Made by a program: the position numbers and the translations under genes. Source: Fibrivirga algicola (GTDB lineage: Bacteria > Bacteroidota > Bacteroidia > Cytophagales > Spirosomataceae). From it: a stretch of 64,000 nucleotides of DNA. Below, piece after piece: positions 46,219 through 55,374 of this stretch; position 1 is the stretch's first letter, and every line of letters begins with the position of its first letter. Below the pieces are notes generated by a model, which did not search any database, was not told the DNA's origin, and saw only the letters and a list, made by a program, of their open reading frames with translations. Location of the stretch: positions 1 through 64,000 of the forward strand of contig NZ_WAEL01000006.1 of assembly GCF_011742925.1 (NCBI RefSeq), written 5' to 3'.

Positions 46219-46284
46219 GAGAAACGAAGAAAGGGAGCTTTGCACGTTTCAAGTTCCGCGCAAAGCTCCCTTTCTTCGTTTCTC
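46219..46284. terminator. terminator with 25-bp perfect arms
   Basis: Arms 46219-46243 and 46260-46284 are perfect complements (GAGAAACGAAGAAAGGGAGC and so on) with a 16-nt loop. Between convergent ABC permease and oxidoreductase genes. Confidence 0.87.
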
Positions 46285-46292
46285 CCTTACTC

Positions 46293-47651
46293 TTATACCG
46301 TTATCGTCTTGCCCGGCACGGCTACAGGATAGAACCCGTCGGCGTTGGGGAGTAGTTTAGGTTTGGCATCCCAGGCGAGGGTATCGGGGAAGAGATCGAT
46401 CTGCGAGTTGATGGCGTCGTCCCACTTCACCAGGTTGCCTGAGTAGGTCGCCATCCGGCCCATAATCGACGTCATCGTGCTTTTTGCGCCGTTTTCCGCA
46501 TCGGCGAATTTGTACTCGCCTTTAGCGATAGCCGCGAAGAGTTCATTGTGTTCAACCTGATAGGGGTCGATATCTGTTTTAGTGCTCGCATGGGCATAAA
46601 GCGGCTGCCCTTTAAAGGTCTTCAGGATGGTCTTGTTGCCGTTGAAGGAATCAATACGACCCTTTGTGCCCTGGAACTGCTCATCCACTTTGCTGTAGGT
46701 GCCTTCATAATGGCGACACTGGCTGTTGATCGTTGTGCCGTCGGCATAGACAAAATCGACGGTGTGATGATCGAAAATCTCACCAAACTCCTTGCCGGTA
46801 CGTACCTGACGGCCGCCTGTTCCCTGCGCTGATACGGGATAGCCGCGCTTCGCCCAGTTAGCTACGTCGATATTGTGTACGTGTTGCTCCGTGATGTGGT
46901 CGCCGCATAACCAGTTGAAATAATACCAGTTACGCATCTGGTATTCCATCTCTGTCTGGTTTGGCTGCCGTGGATTATTCCACACACCACCGCTGATCCA
47001 GTACACGCTGCCACCGATGATGTCGCCAATGGCTCCGTCGTGAATACGCTTCATTGCCTCGCGGTAGTTGCTTTGGTAATGACGCTGCAGACCCACTACT
47101 ACGTTTAGTTTCTTCTTCTTCGCCTCTTCGGCTGCTGCCAGCACCCGCCGGATGCCCGGTGCATCGGTAGCAACCGGCTTTTCCATGAAGATATGCTTGT
47201 TCTGCTTGACCGCTTCTTCGAAATGACTCGGACGAAAGCCTGGCGGCGTAGCCAAAATGACTACGTCGGCCAGCGGAATAGCCTTCTTGTAAGCATCCAG
47301 ACCAACAAACTGACGCTCTTTGGGCAGGTCTATTTTCTGGGCCATGTCTGGCCGGCTGGTTAGCGTTTTGTAAGCCATATCAACCCGGTCCTGAAACGCG
47401 TCGGCGATGGCTACAATTTTGATGTTCTGCTTGGTGTTGAGGGCCTGCATAGCGGCTCCCCTACCCCGTCCTCCGCACCCGATCAACGCTACTTTGATGG
47501 TGTCGTCAACAGATGTATGATAACCAGGTTTAGCCGCTGCCGATAGGCCAAACGGCAGACTAGTGAGCAGGGCACTACCTGTAAAAAGACCCGACGTCTT
47601 CAGAAAACGTCGGCGGTCGCCCGAAAGTGAATCAAGATCGTGAGAAGCCAT
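46293..47651 (-). CDS. Gfo/Idh/MocA-family oxidoreductase with Tat signal
   Basis: 452 residues. A twin-arginine signal (DRRRFLKTSGLFTGSALLTS) sends it folded to the periplasm. The NAD(P) Rossmann motif is KVALIGCGGRGRGAAMQAL, and MEKPVATDAPGI carries the EKP motif of the family. Bacteroidota have many such exported dehydrogenases acting on sugars or their derivatives. Substrate unknown; no carbohydrate genes are adjacent. Confidence 0.88.
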   Translation of the reverse strand: MASHDLDSLSGDRRRFLKTSGLFTGSALLTSLPFGLSAAAKPGYHTSVDDTIKVALIGCGGRGRGAAMQALNTKQNIKIVAIADAFQDRVDMAYKTLTSRPDMAQKIDLPKERQFVGLDAYKKAIPLADVVILATPPGFRPSHFEEAVKQNKHIFMEKPVATDAPGIRRVLAAAEEAKKKKLNVVVGLQRHYQSNYREAMKRIHDGAIGDIIGGSVYWISGGVWNNPRQPNQTEMEYQMRNWYYFNWLCGDHITEQHVHNIDVANWAKRGYPVSAQGTGGRQVRTGKEFGEIFDHHTVDFVYADGTTINSQCRHYEGTYSKVDEQFQGTKGRIDSFNGNKTILKTFKGQPLYAHASTKTDIDPYQVEHNELFAAIAKGEYKFADAENGAKSTMTSIMGRMATYSGNLVKWDDAINSQIDLFPDTLAWDAKPKLLPNADGFYPVAVPGKTITV

Positions 47652-47724
47652 AGCGGTTGATTGTAAGGTTACTGGTTTCCAGAGAAAGAGAGGAACGAAC
47701 CCATTTTACTTACAGATCAAGCGT

Positions 47725-47781
47725 ATCACGGACTTTGGTCCGTTTTTTACTGTAGCTTAAAAACGGCCTAAAGTCCGTGAT
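47725..47781. repeat. palindromic repeat, second copy of the CACGGACT type
   Basis: Arms 47725-47747 (ATCACGGACTTTGGTCCG...) and 47759-47781 pair with two mismatches in 23 bp. It shares the CACGGACT...GTCCGTTTTT pattern with 30636-30692. It lies between the oxidoreductase and the TolC-like gene. Confidence 0.72.
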
Positions 47782-47793
47782 GCCTTCAATTGC

Positions 47794-49242
47794 TTAAAAA
47801 TCGCCGCCTATTGACCGAAGCAGAGCAACCAGGTATTGTACCTCCTGACCGCGCAACTGTACGTATTGCTGTTCGTTGGCCAATACCGTACGCTGCGCGT
47901 CCAGTACGTCGAGGTACGTTGTCAGGCCCTTTATATACAGTTCACGGTTGTATTGCTCAGTACGGCGGGCGAGGGCCAGTGTCTGATTTTGCAGATCGAG
48001 CTGCTGCCGCAGGTACGTCAGGTTATCGAAGGCGGTTTCTGCTTCGCGTTGAGCCACTTGAAAGGCCTGTAGGTACGTTTGCTGGCTTGTCGCGATTTGC
48101 TGCCGCGACAACGCCACGTTCTCGCGGTTTCGTCGGCCTTCATACAGGGGGACTGAAGCGTTCACCCCCAATAGGTAGGTAGCGCTGCTGGGTACGAACA
48201 CATAGCCTAGTTGGCCCGATAGCAAGCCGCCTGACCCAACCAGTGTGACGCGCGGCTGGATGCTGGCTTGCTGCAACACAACCTGTGCCCCGGCAACCTG
48301 AATGGCGCGGTCGGCCTGGAGCAGGTCGGGACGGCGGCGGAGCAGGTCGGGCGTGATGGCTGCGTAGGGGAATATGGGTAACGTACCGGGTAATGCGCCT
48401 GTGTCAATACCAAACGAAGCCGGTTCCTGCGCCGTCAACTGAGCCAGGGCATTGACCAGTTCGACCCGGGAGCGCTGCAGGCCCATTACCTGTACCCGAA
48501 GGCCAGCCAGATCGGTTTCGGCACGCTGCACATCGATTTGGTTGACCAGGCCCACTCTGAATCGCTCGCGGACAATGCCGAGGGTAGAATCGCGGGTTGC
48601 GATGTTGCGCAGGAATACGGCCTGCTCCGATTCGTTGGCTCGAATGAGGTAGTACGTGCGGGCAATGTCAGACGCCAGGCTAAGCCTAAACGCCCGTAAA
48701 TCAGCTTCTGAGGCGAGGGTTTGCTGCTGTGCCAGCGTAATGCCACTCCGAATCCGTTTGAACAGGTCAAGTTCCCAACTGGCGTCAACAGGTAGTAATT
48801 GAAAGGTGTTGAGCTGGAAACGCGGCAACTTGTCTGTTGCCACGGGAACGGCTACGGGGCGGTGTTCAGATAGGCTTTGAGTCGAAATCAGGGCGCTACT
48901 CCGTACGGCCGGTTGTAAAAACGATTGTGCAACACGTACCCGGCCGCGTGCCTCTTCAATTCGGCTGATAGCCGCCCGAAGGCTTGGACTATTAGCTAGC
49001 CCTGTTTGAATCAGGTCAGTCAGTAGCGGGTCGTTAAATCGTTGAAAGCCCGAGGCAGCTAAATCGGCAGGAGTGGCGCCGTTACCCGTTAACGTCCCGG
49101 GTGCCGGCGCTGCCTCGGGTGCATTGGCACCCGTTGGCTGAACGGTACCTGCTCCTGGTTGCAATGTTACGGCACCACCTGGCGGACTGGTTTGCGCCAG
49201 AGCACAGCTAGTGAGAAAGAAGAGGATGATCAGTTTATTCAT
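47794..49242 (-). CDS. TolC-like outer-membrane efflux channel
   Basis: About 482 residues. Signal peptide KLIILFFLTSCALAQ, two outer-membrane efflux (OEP) repeats of long helices (RISRIEEARGRVRVAQSFLQ is near the first) and QADRAIQVAGAQVVLQQASI between. It is the outer-membrane tunnel for the RND pump encoded upstream. Start 49242 puts the signal peptide first. A Gly/Ala/Pro-rich stretch lies near the mature N-terminus. Confidence 0.9.
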   Translation of the reverse strand: MNKLIILFFLTSCALAQTSPPGGAVTLQPGAGTVQPTGANAPEAAPAPGTLTGNGATPADLAASGFQRFNDPLLTDLIQTGLANSPSLRAAISRIEEARGRVRVAQSFLQPAVRSSALISTQSLSEHRPVAVPVATDKLPRFQLNTFQLLPVDASWELDLFKRIRSGITLAQQQTLASEADLRAFRLSLASDIARTYYLIRANESEQAVFLRNIATRDSTLGIVRERFRVGLVNQIDVQRAETDLAGLRVQVMGLQRSRVELVNALAQLTAQEPASFGIDTGALPGTLPIFPYAAITPDLLRRRPDLLQADRAIQVAGAQVVLQQASIQPRVTLVGSGGLLSGQLGYVFVPSSATYLLGVNASVPLYEGRRNRENVALSRQQIATSQQTYLQAFQVAQREAETAFDNLTYLRQQLDLQNQTLALARRTEQYNRELYIKGLTTYLDVLDAQRTVLANEQQYVQLRGQEVQYLVALLRSIGGDF

Positions 49243-49340
49243 GGGGGTAATGGTTTCAAGTCTCAAGTGTCAAATGCTGCGCTTTGTCTGTAGATGGTTG
49301 AAAAGCGAAGTGCCTGAAGACCAGGACATGAAACCACTTT

Positions 49341-50438
49341 TTACGCCTGAGCTGGCTTGGTTTTTTGTTGACGTAGCCTGACTTTCATGCCCTCTTTCAG
49401 TCGATCATTCGGATTGGTAATTACACGTTCGTTACCCGTAAGGCCAGAGGTTACTTCGATAACCGTACCGTAGTCCCGGCCTAGTGTGATTGGTTGAAAA
49501 CGAACTTTCATGTTTTCATCTAAGACCGCAGTTATCGCTCCTTTGGGTGTAATTTTCAAGGCATTAGCTGGAAGCATGATACTTCCCTGCGCGGCTCCAC
49601 GTGGAGCGAATTTTACCTGAGCGAACAAGCCGGATGGAATACTGCGGCCGGGATTAGGGATCACTACTTCGGTGAGTAAAGTTCGTGTGTCATTATTGAG
49701 TGAGCCTGATGTGCGGGCAACGGTACCTGTTAACGTTCTATTTTTTAATTCAGCAATAGTCACGGTAGCGGGCATGCCAACTTTAATTTGCTGAAAGTAA
49801 GTCTGCGGTACATCCACGTATACGCGTAGCCGGTCAATTTGCGCCAGGGTATACATTGGTTTGACGCTGCCGGGCGAAATCAAATCGCCAACCTCCACAT
49901 CACGAGTAATAATAATGCCACTAAACGGAGCCCGGATTTCCTGTAGGCCACGTACCGACTGAAAGCGTCTTAAGTTAGCCTCTGCTACGGCTACCGCCGA
50001 GCGGCGATTGTCGATATCCTGTCTCGAGACAGCCCCGGCCAGGGTTACGCTGGTAACGCGGGCCAGATTGGTCTGCGCCAAGTCGAGGTCGGCGCGGGCC
50101 CGGGCGAGATCCTGTTCTATTTCAGGCACATCGAGCGTGGCTAGAAGTTGCCCCTGTTGCACCGTATTACCGATATCAGCCATCCGCTTTTTGACAAATC
50201 CCTGCGAACGGGCACGTATGGGTGATTCAAGAAATGGACGAATCTGACCAGGCAGGGTGAGACCGGTTGAATCCATACCTTGCTGAAGCGACACGGCGTT
50301 GACAATCAGTTCACGAGTACGTTCGGCATCAGCGTCGGCGAGAAGTTCCTGATTGTTTTTGATTCGAGGCAGAATGCCGACAAACACAAACAGAGCAACC
50401 AGCCCAAGTGGAATCAGGAAAAGAAGGAATCGTTTCAT
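49341..50438 (-). CDS. RND efflux periplasmic adaptor (MFP) subunit
   Basis: 365 residues. A membrane-anchor helix (FLLFLIPLGLVALFVFVGI), a split biotinyl-lipoyl domain (RSQGFVKKRMADIGNTVQQG and IRAPFSGIIITRDVEVGDLI) and a helical hairpin between. It links the inner-membrane pump to the TolC channel. The sequence has no lipobox, so it is anchored by the helix. Confidence 0.92.
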   Translation of the reverse strand: MKRFLLFLIPLGLVALFVFVGILPRIKNNQELLADADAERTRELIVNAVSLQQGMDSTGLTLPGQIRPFLESPIRARSQGFVKKRMADIGNTVQQGQLLATLDVPEIEQDLARARADLDLAQTNLARVTSVTLAGAVSRQDIDNRRSAVAVAEANLRRFQSVRGLQEIRAPFSGIIITRDVEVGDLISPGSVKPMYTLAQIDRLRVYVDVPQTYFQQIKVGMPATVTIAELKNRTLTGTVARTSGSLNNDTRTLLTEVVIPNPGRSIPSGLFAQVKFAPRGAAQGSIMLPANALKITPKGAITAVLDENMKVRFQPITLGRDYGTVIEVTSGLTGNERVITNPNDRLKEGMKVRLRQQKTKPAQA

Positions 50439-50443
50439 AAAAA

Positions 50444-50516
50444 GTAGTACCGAAGCTCCAGCTTCGGTAGATAATTCACGTGGAGCTGACTACCGAAGCT
50501 GGAGCTTCGGTGCTAC
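50444..50516. repeat. palindromic repeat, GAAGCTCCAGCTTC type
   Basis: Arms 50444-50470 and 50490-50516 are complementary over 27 bp with one mismatch. Each arm itself is near-palindromic (CCGAAGCTCCAGCTTCGG). It fills the gap between the DUF952 and adaptor genes inside the RND cluster. Confidence 0.75.
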
Positions 50517-50519
50517 AGG

Positions 50520-50813
50520 CTAATTAATTTTTTCCACCGTAACCACGGCGTCTTTGTTAAGCATGCCGTACAGGTGAGGAAAGTGTTCGTTGTTCGTTGC
50601 CGCTTCATAGCGTAGGCTGTGCACCAGCTTATTCGGATCAACCTGAAGCAGTAATAAGTCAGGTACGTTCTGGTAATACCGTTCCAGTACCCCGGCTACC
50701 TGTTCTTTTGTCGATAAATGAATAAAGCCTTCGCTTTGTAAGCTGGCGGCCTCATAGTGTGCCTGATCAGCCTGCCGGTCCCAATCAGCTTTAGTAACTA
50801 TATGATAGATCAT
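50520..50813 (-). CDS. DUF952 family protein
   Basis: 97 residues, cytosolic, starting MIYHIVTKADWDRQ. LQSEGFIHLSTKEQVAGVLE and RYEAATNNEHFPHLYGMLN are DUF952 features; the family is thought to relate to glutathione-S-transferase-linked proteins but has no established role. The open frame to 50984 overlaps the RND permease and is unlikely. It sits within the RND operon between permease and adaptor, flanked on the adaptor side by a palindromic repeat. Confidence 0.82.
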   Translation of the reverse strand: MIYHIVTKADWDRQADQAHYEAASLQSEGFIHLSTKEQVAGVLERYYQNVPDLLLLQVDPNKLVHSLRYEAATNNEHFPHLYGMLNKDAVVTVEKIN

Positions 50814-50883
50814 GAGCGAATGAATAAAGAGCGAATGACTGGTCAACGAGAACCTGATCTCAGACCACCGACGGAGTGGTGCG

Positions 50884-53800
50884 CTACTTGTTGGCGTTTT
50901 TACTCGTTGATTTAGTGGCCAGGTAACTGAATACGGTTGGTACGAACAGCAGTGTAGTGAAGGTGGCCAGTAAGAGCCCACCAATTACGGCGCGTCCTAA
51001 TGGCGCGTTTTGCTCACCCCCTTCACCCAGGCCAAGCGACATAGGCAACATACCGATAATCATAGCAATGGCAGTCATCAGAATAGGGCGTAGCCGGGTA
51101 CGTCCCGCTTCCAAAGCCGCCTCATAGGCATTGTAGCCTATTTCGGGTAGGTGATCTTTTGCAAAACTCACCATCAAAATACTATTAGCCGTGGCAACCC
51201 CCACACTCATGATCGCGCCCATCAGCGATGGAATGCTGAAAGTAGTGTGCGTGAGAAAGAGCATCCAGACCATGCCACATAGAGCACCGGGCAGGGCAGT
51301 AATGATGATGAACGGATAACGGAATGACTGAAAATTGACCACCATCAGCAGATAGACGAGAACAGCAGCGAATATAATACCGATTCCCAATCGGCTAAAG
51401 GCGCTTTCCATGCTTTCGACCTGACCACGAATTAGAATTTTATTGCCTGGCTTCAACTGAGGTTCATATTCTTTTGCCAGTTTGTTGAGCTCTGTAGCAA
51501 CTGAACCAAGATCCGTTCGTTCAACGGCCGCGTATACATCGTAGGTTGGCTGCGTGTTTACCCGGTTAATGATCTGCGGGGTAGTACTGCGTTTCACCGT
51601 AGCTACGTTACTCAGCAGTTGCGGTGTCATTGATTGGTTAGCAATCAATGGTGTACGAAGCAGTTTGTCGTACGAGTCGAGTTTGTAGGGTGGCGTTTGT
51701 ACGGCGATGAGGTAAGGAAAGCCAGTAACGGGGTCGGGCCAGAAGTTGGGACGTACCTGAGCGGTCCCGCTCAACGAGATGTTCAGGTTGGTGGCTACCC
51801 GTTGCTCAGTCAGGCCAAACTGCCCTGCCCGTTCACGGTCTACTTCCAGAAATATTTCGGGAGCGTCGAGCACCTGGTGTATGTGCACATCCACCGCACC
51901 GGGAATTTGTGCGATACGCTGCTGTAGTTCACGAGCAATCTTCAGGTTGTTCCCCCGATCGAAACCACTGATTTGTACATCAATAGGAGAGGTAAGGCCA
52001 AAGTTTAGAATCTGGCCAACAATATCGGCGGCCAGGAAGAAGTAGGTCACATCAGGCATTTCTTCACGCAACCGGTTCCGCAGTTCGTGAATGTAGGCTT
52101 CGGTAGGTTGGCTAGGATCTTCGGTCAGTGAAATCAGCAGTTCGGCGTCACCAGCACCCGCTGCGGCATTGTCGGTGAATGTAAAGTTATAGCGCTCAGA
52201 CGTTAGGCCAATGTTGCTGATAACCGAGGCTACTTCACGTTCTGGAATAACCTCTCGCACAATGGCTTCTGTTTCGGCCGCAAGACGTTCGGTTTCTTCC
52301 ATGCGTGAGCCTACCGGAGCACGCAGGTGAAGTTTAATCTGCCCGGCGTCTACGCGAGGAAAGAAATCGCGACCGATGTAAGGTAACATGGCTAGGGTAA
52401 TGCCTACGGTCACCGCAAAAAGAGCCAGAATCGTCTTTCGATTGGTCAACGACCAGGTCAATGCGCTCATATAACCAGCCTGAAACCGGTCAAAACCGGC
52501 GTTGAACCGATCGTAGAACGTGCGGCGAACTGGTGACGTCGTATTCAGGGTATGGGTTGGGGCACCTAACGCATTAATCCCGTCGCCTCCAGCTCCATGC
52601 TCTGAGCCCTCCGCCACGTGCTTTTTGTGTTCGCTTCGCAACATCAGGTCGGCCATCATAGGAACCAGCGTCCTCGATAACACGTAAGAGGCCAGCATAG
52701 CGAATACTACAGCCATCGCTAGCGGACCAAACAGGAATCGGGCTGGGCCTTCCAAGAAGAGGACCGAAACGAACACAATACAAATGGTCAATGTAGCAAC
52801 CAGCGTGGGCGTAGCAATCTGGGCGGCGCCCTCCAAAATAGCTTCGCGCAGAGGAAGGCCAAGCTCTTCATTTCGGTGAATATTTTCGATCGTCACTGTA
52901 GCGTCGTCGACCAGAATACCAATGGCCAGCGCCAAGCCGCCGAGGGTCATGATGTTAAGTGTCTCACCCAGAAGATAGAGTGTTGTCAGTGAGGCAAGTA
53001 TAGATAGCGGGATAGAAATGGCGACGATAAGGGTACTGCGCCAGCTACCTAAAAAGAGGAGAATCATTGCTGCCGTCAGCAGGGCTGCGATAATACCTTC
53101 CACCACGACGCCTTTGATTGAGGCCCGCACGAAAATTGACTGGTCGAAGAGGGCAACCAGCTTTAAACCTGCCGGGGCCGACGCACGAATGGTAGGAATG
53201 ATACGGTTTTTGATCTCGTCGACTACGCGGGTGGTCGATGCGTTTCCTGTTTTCACCACACTCAGTAATACGCCCCGGCTTCCGTCCTGCTTCACCACGT
53301 TGGTTTGCACCGCCGATCCATCATGTACGTTAGCCACATCGCGCATGTGCACAGTTGCACCGCCAACTACTTTGATGGGGATGTCATTAAGCGTTGAAAT
53401 AACATCAGGTTTGCTGTTAAGGCGAACCGTGTATTCCCGATCGTCGAGCCGAAGGGCACCGCTGGGCAGGGTCAGATTTTGTACAGATACGGCATTGGTC
53501 ACATCTTCGGGTGTAACGCCGCGTGCAATCAATTGCTCCGGCTCCAGGTCAACCATAATCTGGCGGGTACGTCCGCCGAAGGGTTGCGACATCCGGCTAC
53601 CCTGCACAGTCGCCATCTGTGGACGGATGCGTGTGGCCGAATAATCAGTTATTTGGGGTTCTGTCAGGCTATCCGATGAGAGGCCTAGTTGAAGTACGGG
53701 TACGTCGGTGGCATTATAACGAACAATCAGTGGGGGCTGCGTGCCGGGCGGCATGCGCACAATGATGGTCTGTGATATGGCGGCCACCTGCGCTAGTGCT

Positions 53801-54111
53801 TCTTCAATTTTGACCGTTGGCTGAAAATAAAGCTTGATTACCGCTGTACCATTATACGTTTGTGACTCTACCCGCTGAATGTCAGATACATTGTTGATTA
53901 GTGACGTTTCAGAGAAGTTGGTCACCATCTTCTCCATTTCATTGGTTGAGAGGCCGCTGTACCCCCAAATCACCGTAACAACGGGAATATTGATGCGGGG
54001 AAAAATGTCGGTGGGCATCTGTAGACTGGCTACAGTACCCATAATCAGAATGAGCAGCGCCATCACGGCAATAGTATACTTCTTCTCAAGTGCGAGCCGG
54101 ACAATCCACAT
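50884..54111 (-). CDS. RND family efflux pump permease (AcrB/MexB-like)
   Basis: 1075 residues with twelve transmembrane helices and two large periplasmic loops. LALAIGILVDDATVTIENIH holds the two aspartates of the proton relay (AcrB Asp407/408). The position of AcrB Lys940 is alanine (GVATANSILMVSFAKD). This variation is known from some RND branches but the consequence here is unknown. Exports drugs or other amphiphiles with the downstream adaptor and TolC. Confidence 0.92.
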   Translation of the reverse strand: MWIVRLALEKKYTIAVMALLILIMGTVASLQMPTDIFPRINIPVVTVIWGYSGLSTNEMEKMVTNFSETSLINNVSDIQRVESQTYNGTAVIKLYFQPTVKIEEALAQVAAISQTIIVRMPPGTQPPLIVRYNATDVPVLQLGLSSDSLTEPQITDYSATRIRPQMATVQGSRMSQPFGGRTRQIMVDLEPEQLIARGVTPEDVTNAVSVQNLTLPSGALRLDDREYTVRLNSKPDVISTLNDIPIKVVGGATVHMRDVANVHDGSAVQTNVVKQDGSRGVLLSVVKTGNASTTRVVDEIKNRIIPTIRASAPAGLKLVALFDQSIFVRASIKGVVVEGIIAALLTAAMILLFLGSWRSTLIVAISIPLSILASLTTLYLLGETLNIMTLGGLALAIGILVDDATVTIENIHRNEELGLPLREAILEGAAQIATPTLVATLTICIVFVSVLFLEGPARFLFGPLAMAVVFAMLASYVLSRTLVPMMADLMLRSEHKKHVAEGSEHGAGGDGINALGAPTHTLNTTSPVRRTFYDRFNAGFDRFQAGYMSALTWSLTNRKTILALFAVTVGITLAMLPYIGRDFFPRVDAGQIKLHLRAPVGSRMEETERLAAETEAIVREVIPEREVASVISNIGLTSERYNFTFTDNAAAGAGDAELLISLTEDPSQPTEAYIHELRNRLREEMPDVTYFFLAADIVGQILNFGLTSPIDVQISGFDRGNNLKIARELQQRIAQIPGAVDVHIHQVLDAPEIFLEVDRERAGQFGLTEQRVATNLNISLSGTAQVRPNFWPDPVTGFPYLIAVQTPPYKLDSYDKLLRTPLIANQSMTPQLLSNVATVKRSTTPQIINRVNTQPTYDVYAAVERTDLGSVATELNKLAKEYEPQLKPGNKILIRGQVESMESAFSRLGIGIIFAAVLVYLLMVVNFQSFRYPFIIITALPGALCGMVWMLFLTHTTFSIPSLMGAIMSVGVATANSILMVSFAKDHLPEIGYNAYEAALEAGRTRLRPILMTAIAMIIGMLPMSLGLGEGGEQNAPLGRAVIGGLLLATFTTLLFVPTVFSYLATKSTSKNANK

Positions 54112-54266
54112 AAAGTTGGCGAAGGAGAGTAATCAATACGTTTTTGCAACAGTACGGTGCTAAAATTGGTTGCTGATAGTTTCATCAGATTCGTTGGCCC
54201 GTTGCTTACCTTTGATTTAGCTTTTTATGTCAACATCGCGAACCCACGCGTTAACCGGGGCTATAT

Positions 54267-55292
54267 ATGAGCGTTATTAACCGCCTGAAAAGTATTGTAA
54301 AAGAGGCTATAAAGCCTGCACCAAAAAAGATCACAGAGTTTGATTATCAAACTGTTCCCTGGATCGATAAGCAGGAAGCCGATATTCAGCAGTTCAGCAA
54401 ACAGTTTGCTCCGGGTGACTCAGTTCCCTACGACATGGCAGAGAAACTGGAGTTCTGGAAGAAAAACGGGTACGTTATTTTCGAACAGGCTATTCCAACG
54501 GAGTGGATTGATATGCTCTGGGGTGAGGTTGAACATGTAATTGACGAGCATGAAAAGTACGAAATGCAAGTACGTATCGACCTGCCTGAGTATACCAAAA
54601 CGCCCGTACTGTCGGTAAAGGATGTACCTCAGTCGGTGCTGAACGGCCCGTACATCAAATACATGGATTTCCACGATGCCTCGGTGGTAGGAAAGAAAAT
54701 TATGCTGCACAAGCATATTGTTACGTTCCTGGAAGCGGTTTTTAACGACCGGGTAGTAGCGATGCAAAGCCTGCTCTTCAAATATGGCAGCCAGCAGCCC
54801 ACCCACCAGGATTTTGCCTACGTGGTGTCTGAAATTCCGAGTCACCTGGCGGCGGCCTGGATTGCACTTGAAGATGTGAAGCCAGATTCTGGTCCGTTAT
54901 TCTACTATCCGGGCTCGCACACAATCCGGAAATTTGACTTTGGCAATGGCATCTTCTTCAATGGCCAGTCGACCAATGACCCGAACGATTTTGCCAATTA
55001 TCTGGATAAGGCCTGTCAGGAAAAGGGATTAGCGCGTGAAACACTGCTGATCAAGAAAGGCGATCTGCTGATCTGGCATGCTGCGCTGGCCCACGGCGGC
55101 GATGCGATCCGGAACGAAAGCCAGACGCGTAAATCGTACGTATGCCATTACTCGTCGCAGACAGCCTACAAACATCACCGTTCAGAAGCCAGTAAAGAGC
55201 CTGAGCGTTACTCATACAATAACGCAGACGTATTTAAGAACCCGTTGATTCCGCAGGAAGAAAATATCTTTAAGGGAGGCGAGTTATTGTAA
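54267..55292 (+). CDS. phytanoyl-CoA dioxygenase (PhyH)-family non-heme iron oxygenase
   Basis: 341 residues. The double-stranded beta-helix carries the iron ligands: QPTHQDFAYV (His, Asp) and IWHAALAHGGDAI (His); the 2-oxoglutarate-binding arginine is in the following NESQTRKSYVCHYS. It hydroxylates an unknown substrate. The N-terminal 60 residues are basic and unlike the rest. It stands alone, so the pathway is not evident. Confidence 0.85.
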   Translation: MSVINRLKSIVKEAIKPAPKKITEFDYQTVPWIDKQEADIQQFSKQFAPGDSVPYDMAEKLEFWKKNGYVIFEQAIPTEWIDMLWGEVEHVIDEHEKYEMQVRIDLPEYTKTPVLSVKDVPQSVLNGPYIKYMDFHDASVVGKKIMLHKHIVTFLEAVFNDRVVAMQSLLFKYGSQQPTHQDFAYVVSEIPSHLAAAWIALEDVKPDSGPLFYYPGSHTIRKFDFGNGIFFNGQSTNDPNDFANYLDKACQEKGLARETLLIKKGDLLIWHAALAHGGDAIRNESQTRKSYVCHYSSQTAYKHHRSEASKEPERYSYNNADVFKNPLIPQEENIFKGGELL

Positions 55293-55316
55293 ATCGTCTG
55301 GTTCACCCAGGGTACC

Positions 55317-55374
55317 AAATAGTCATTATGAGGCGCTGGCAGTTGTTACGACTGGCGCAGCATAATGACTATTT
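55317..55374. terminator. inverted repeat between convergent genes
   Basis: AAATAGTCATTATG (55317-55330) pairs with CATAATGACTATTT (55361-55374), with an imperfect GC-rich interior. The right arm includes the stop codon of the downstream membrane-protein gene. Confidence 0.7.

Noticed and set aside
49594-49607. GCTCCACGTGGAGC palindrome resembling parS
   Set aside because: It lacks the TGTT/AACA flanks of ParB sites and lies inside the adaptor coding sequence.
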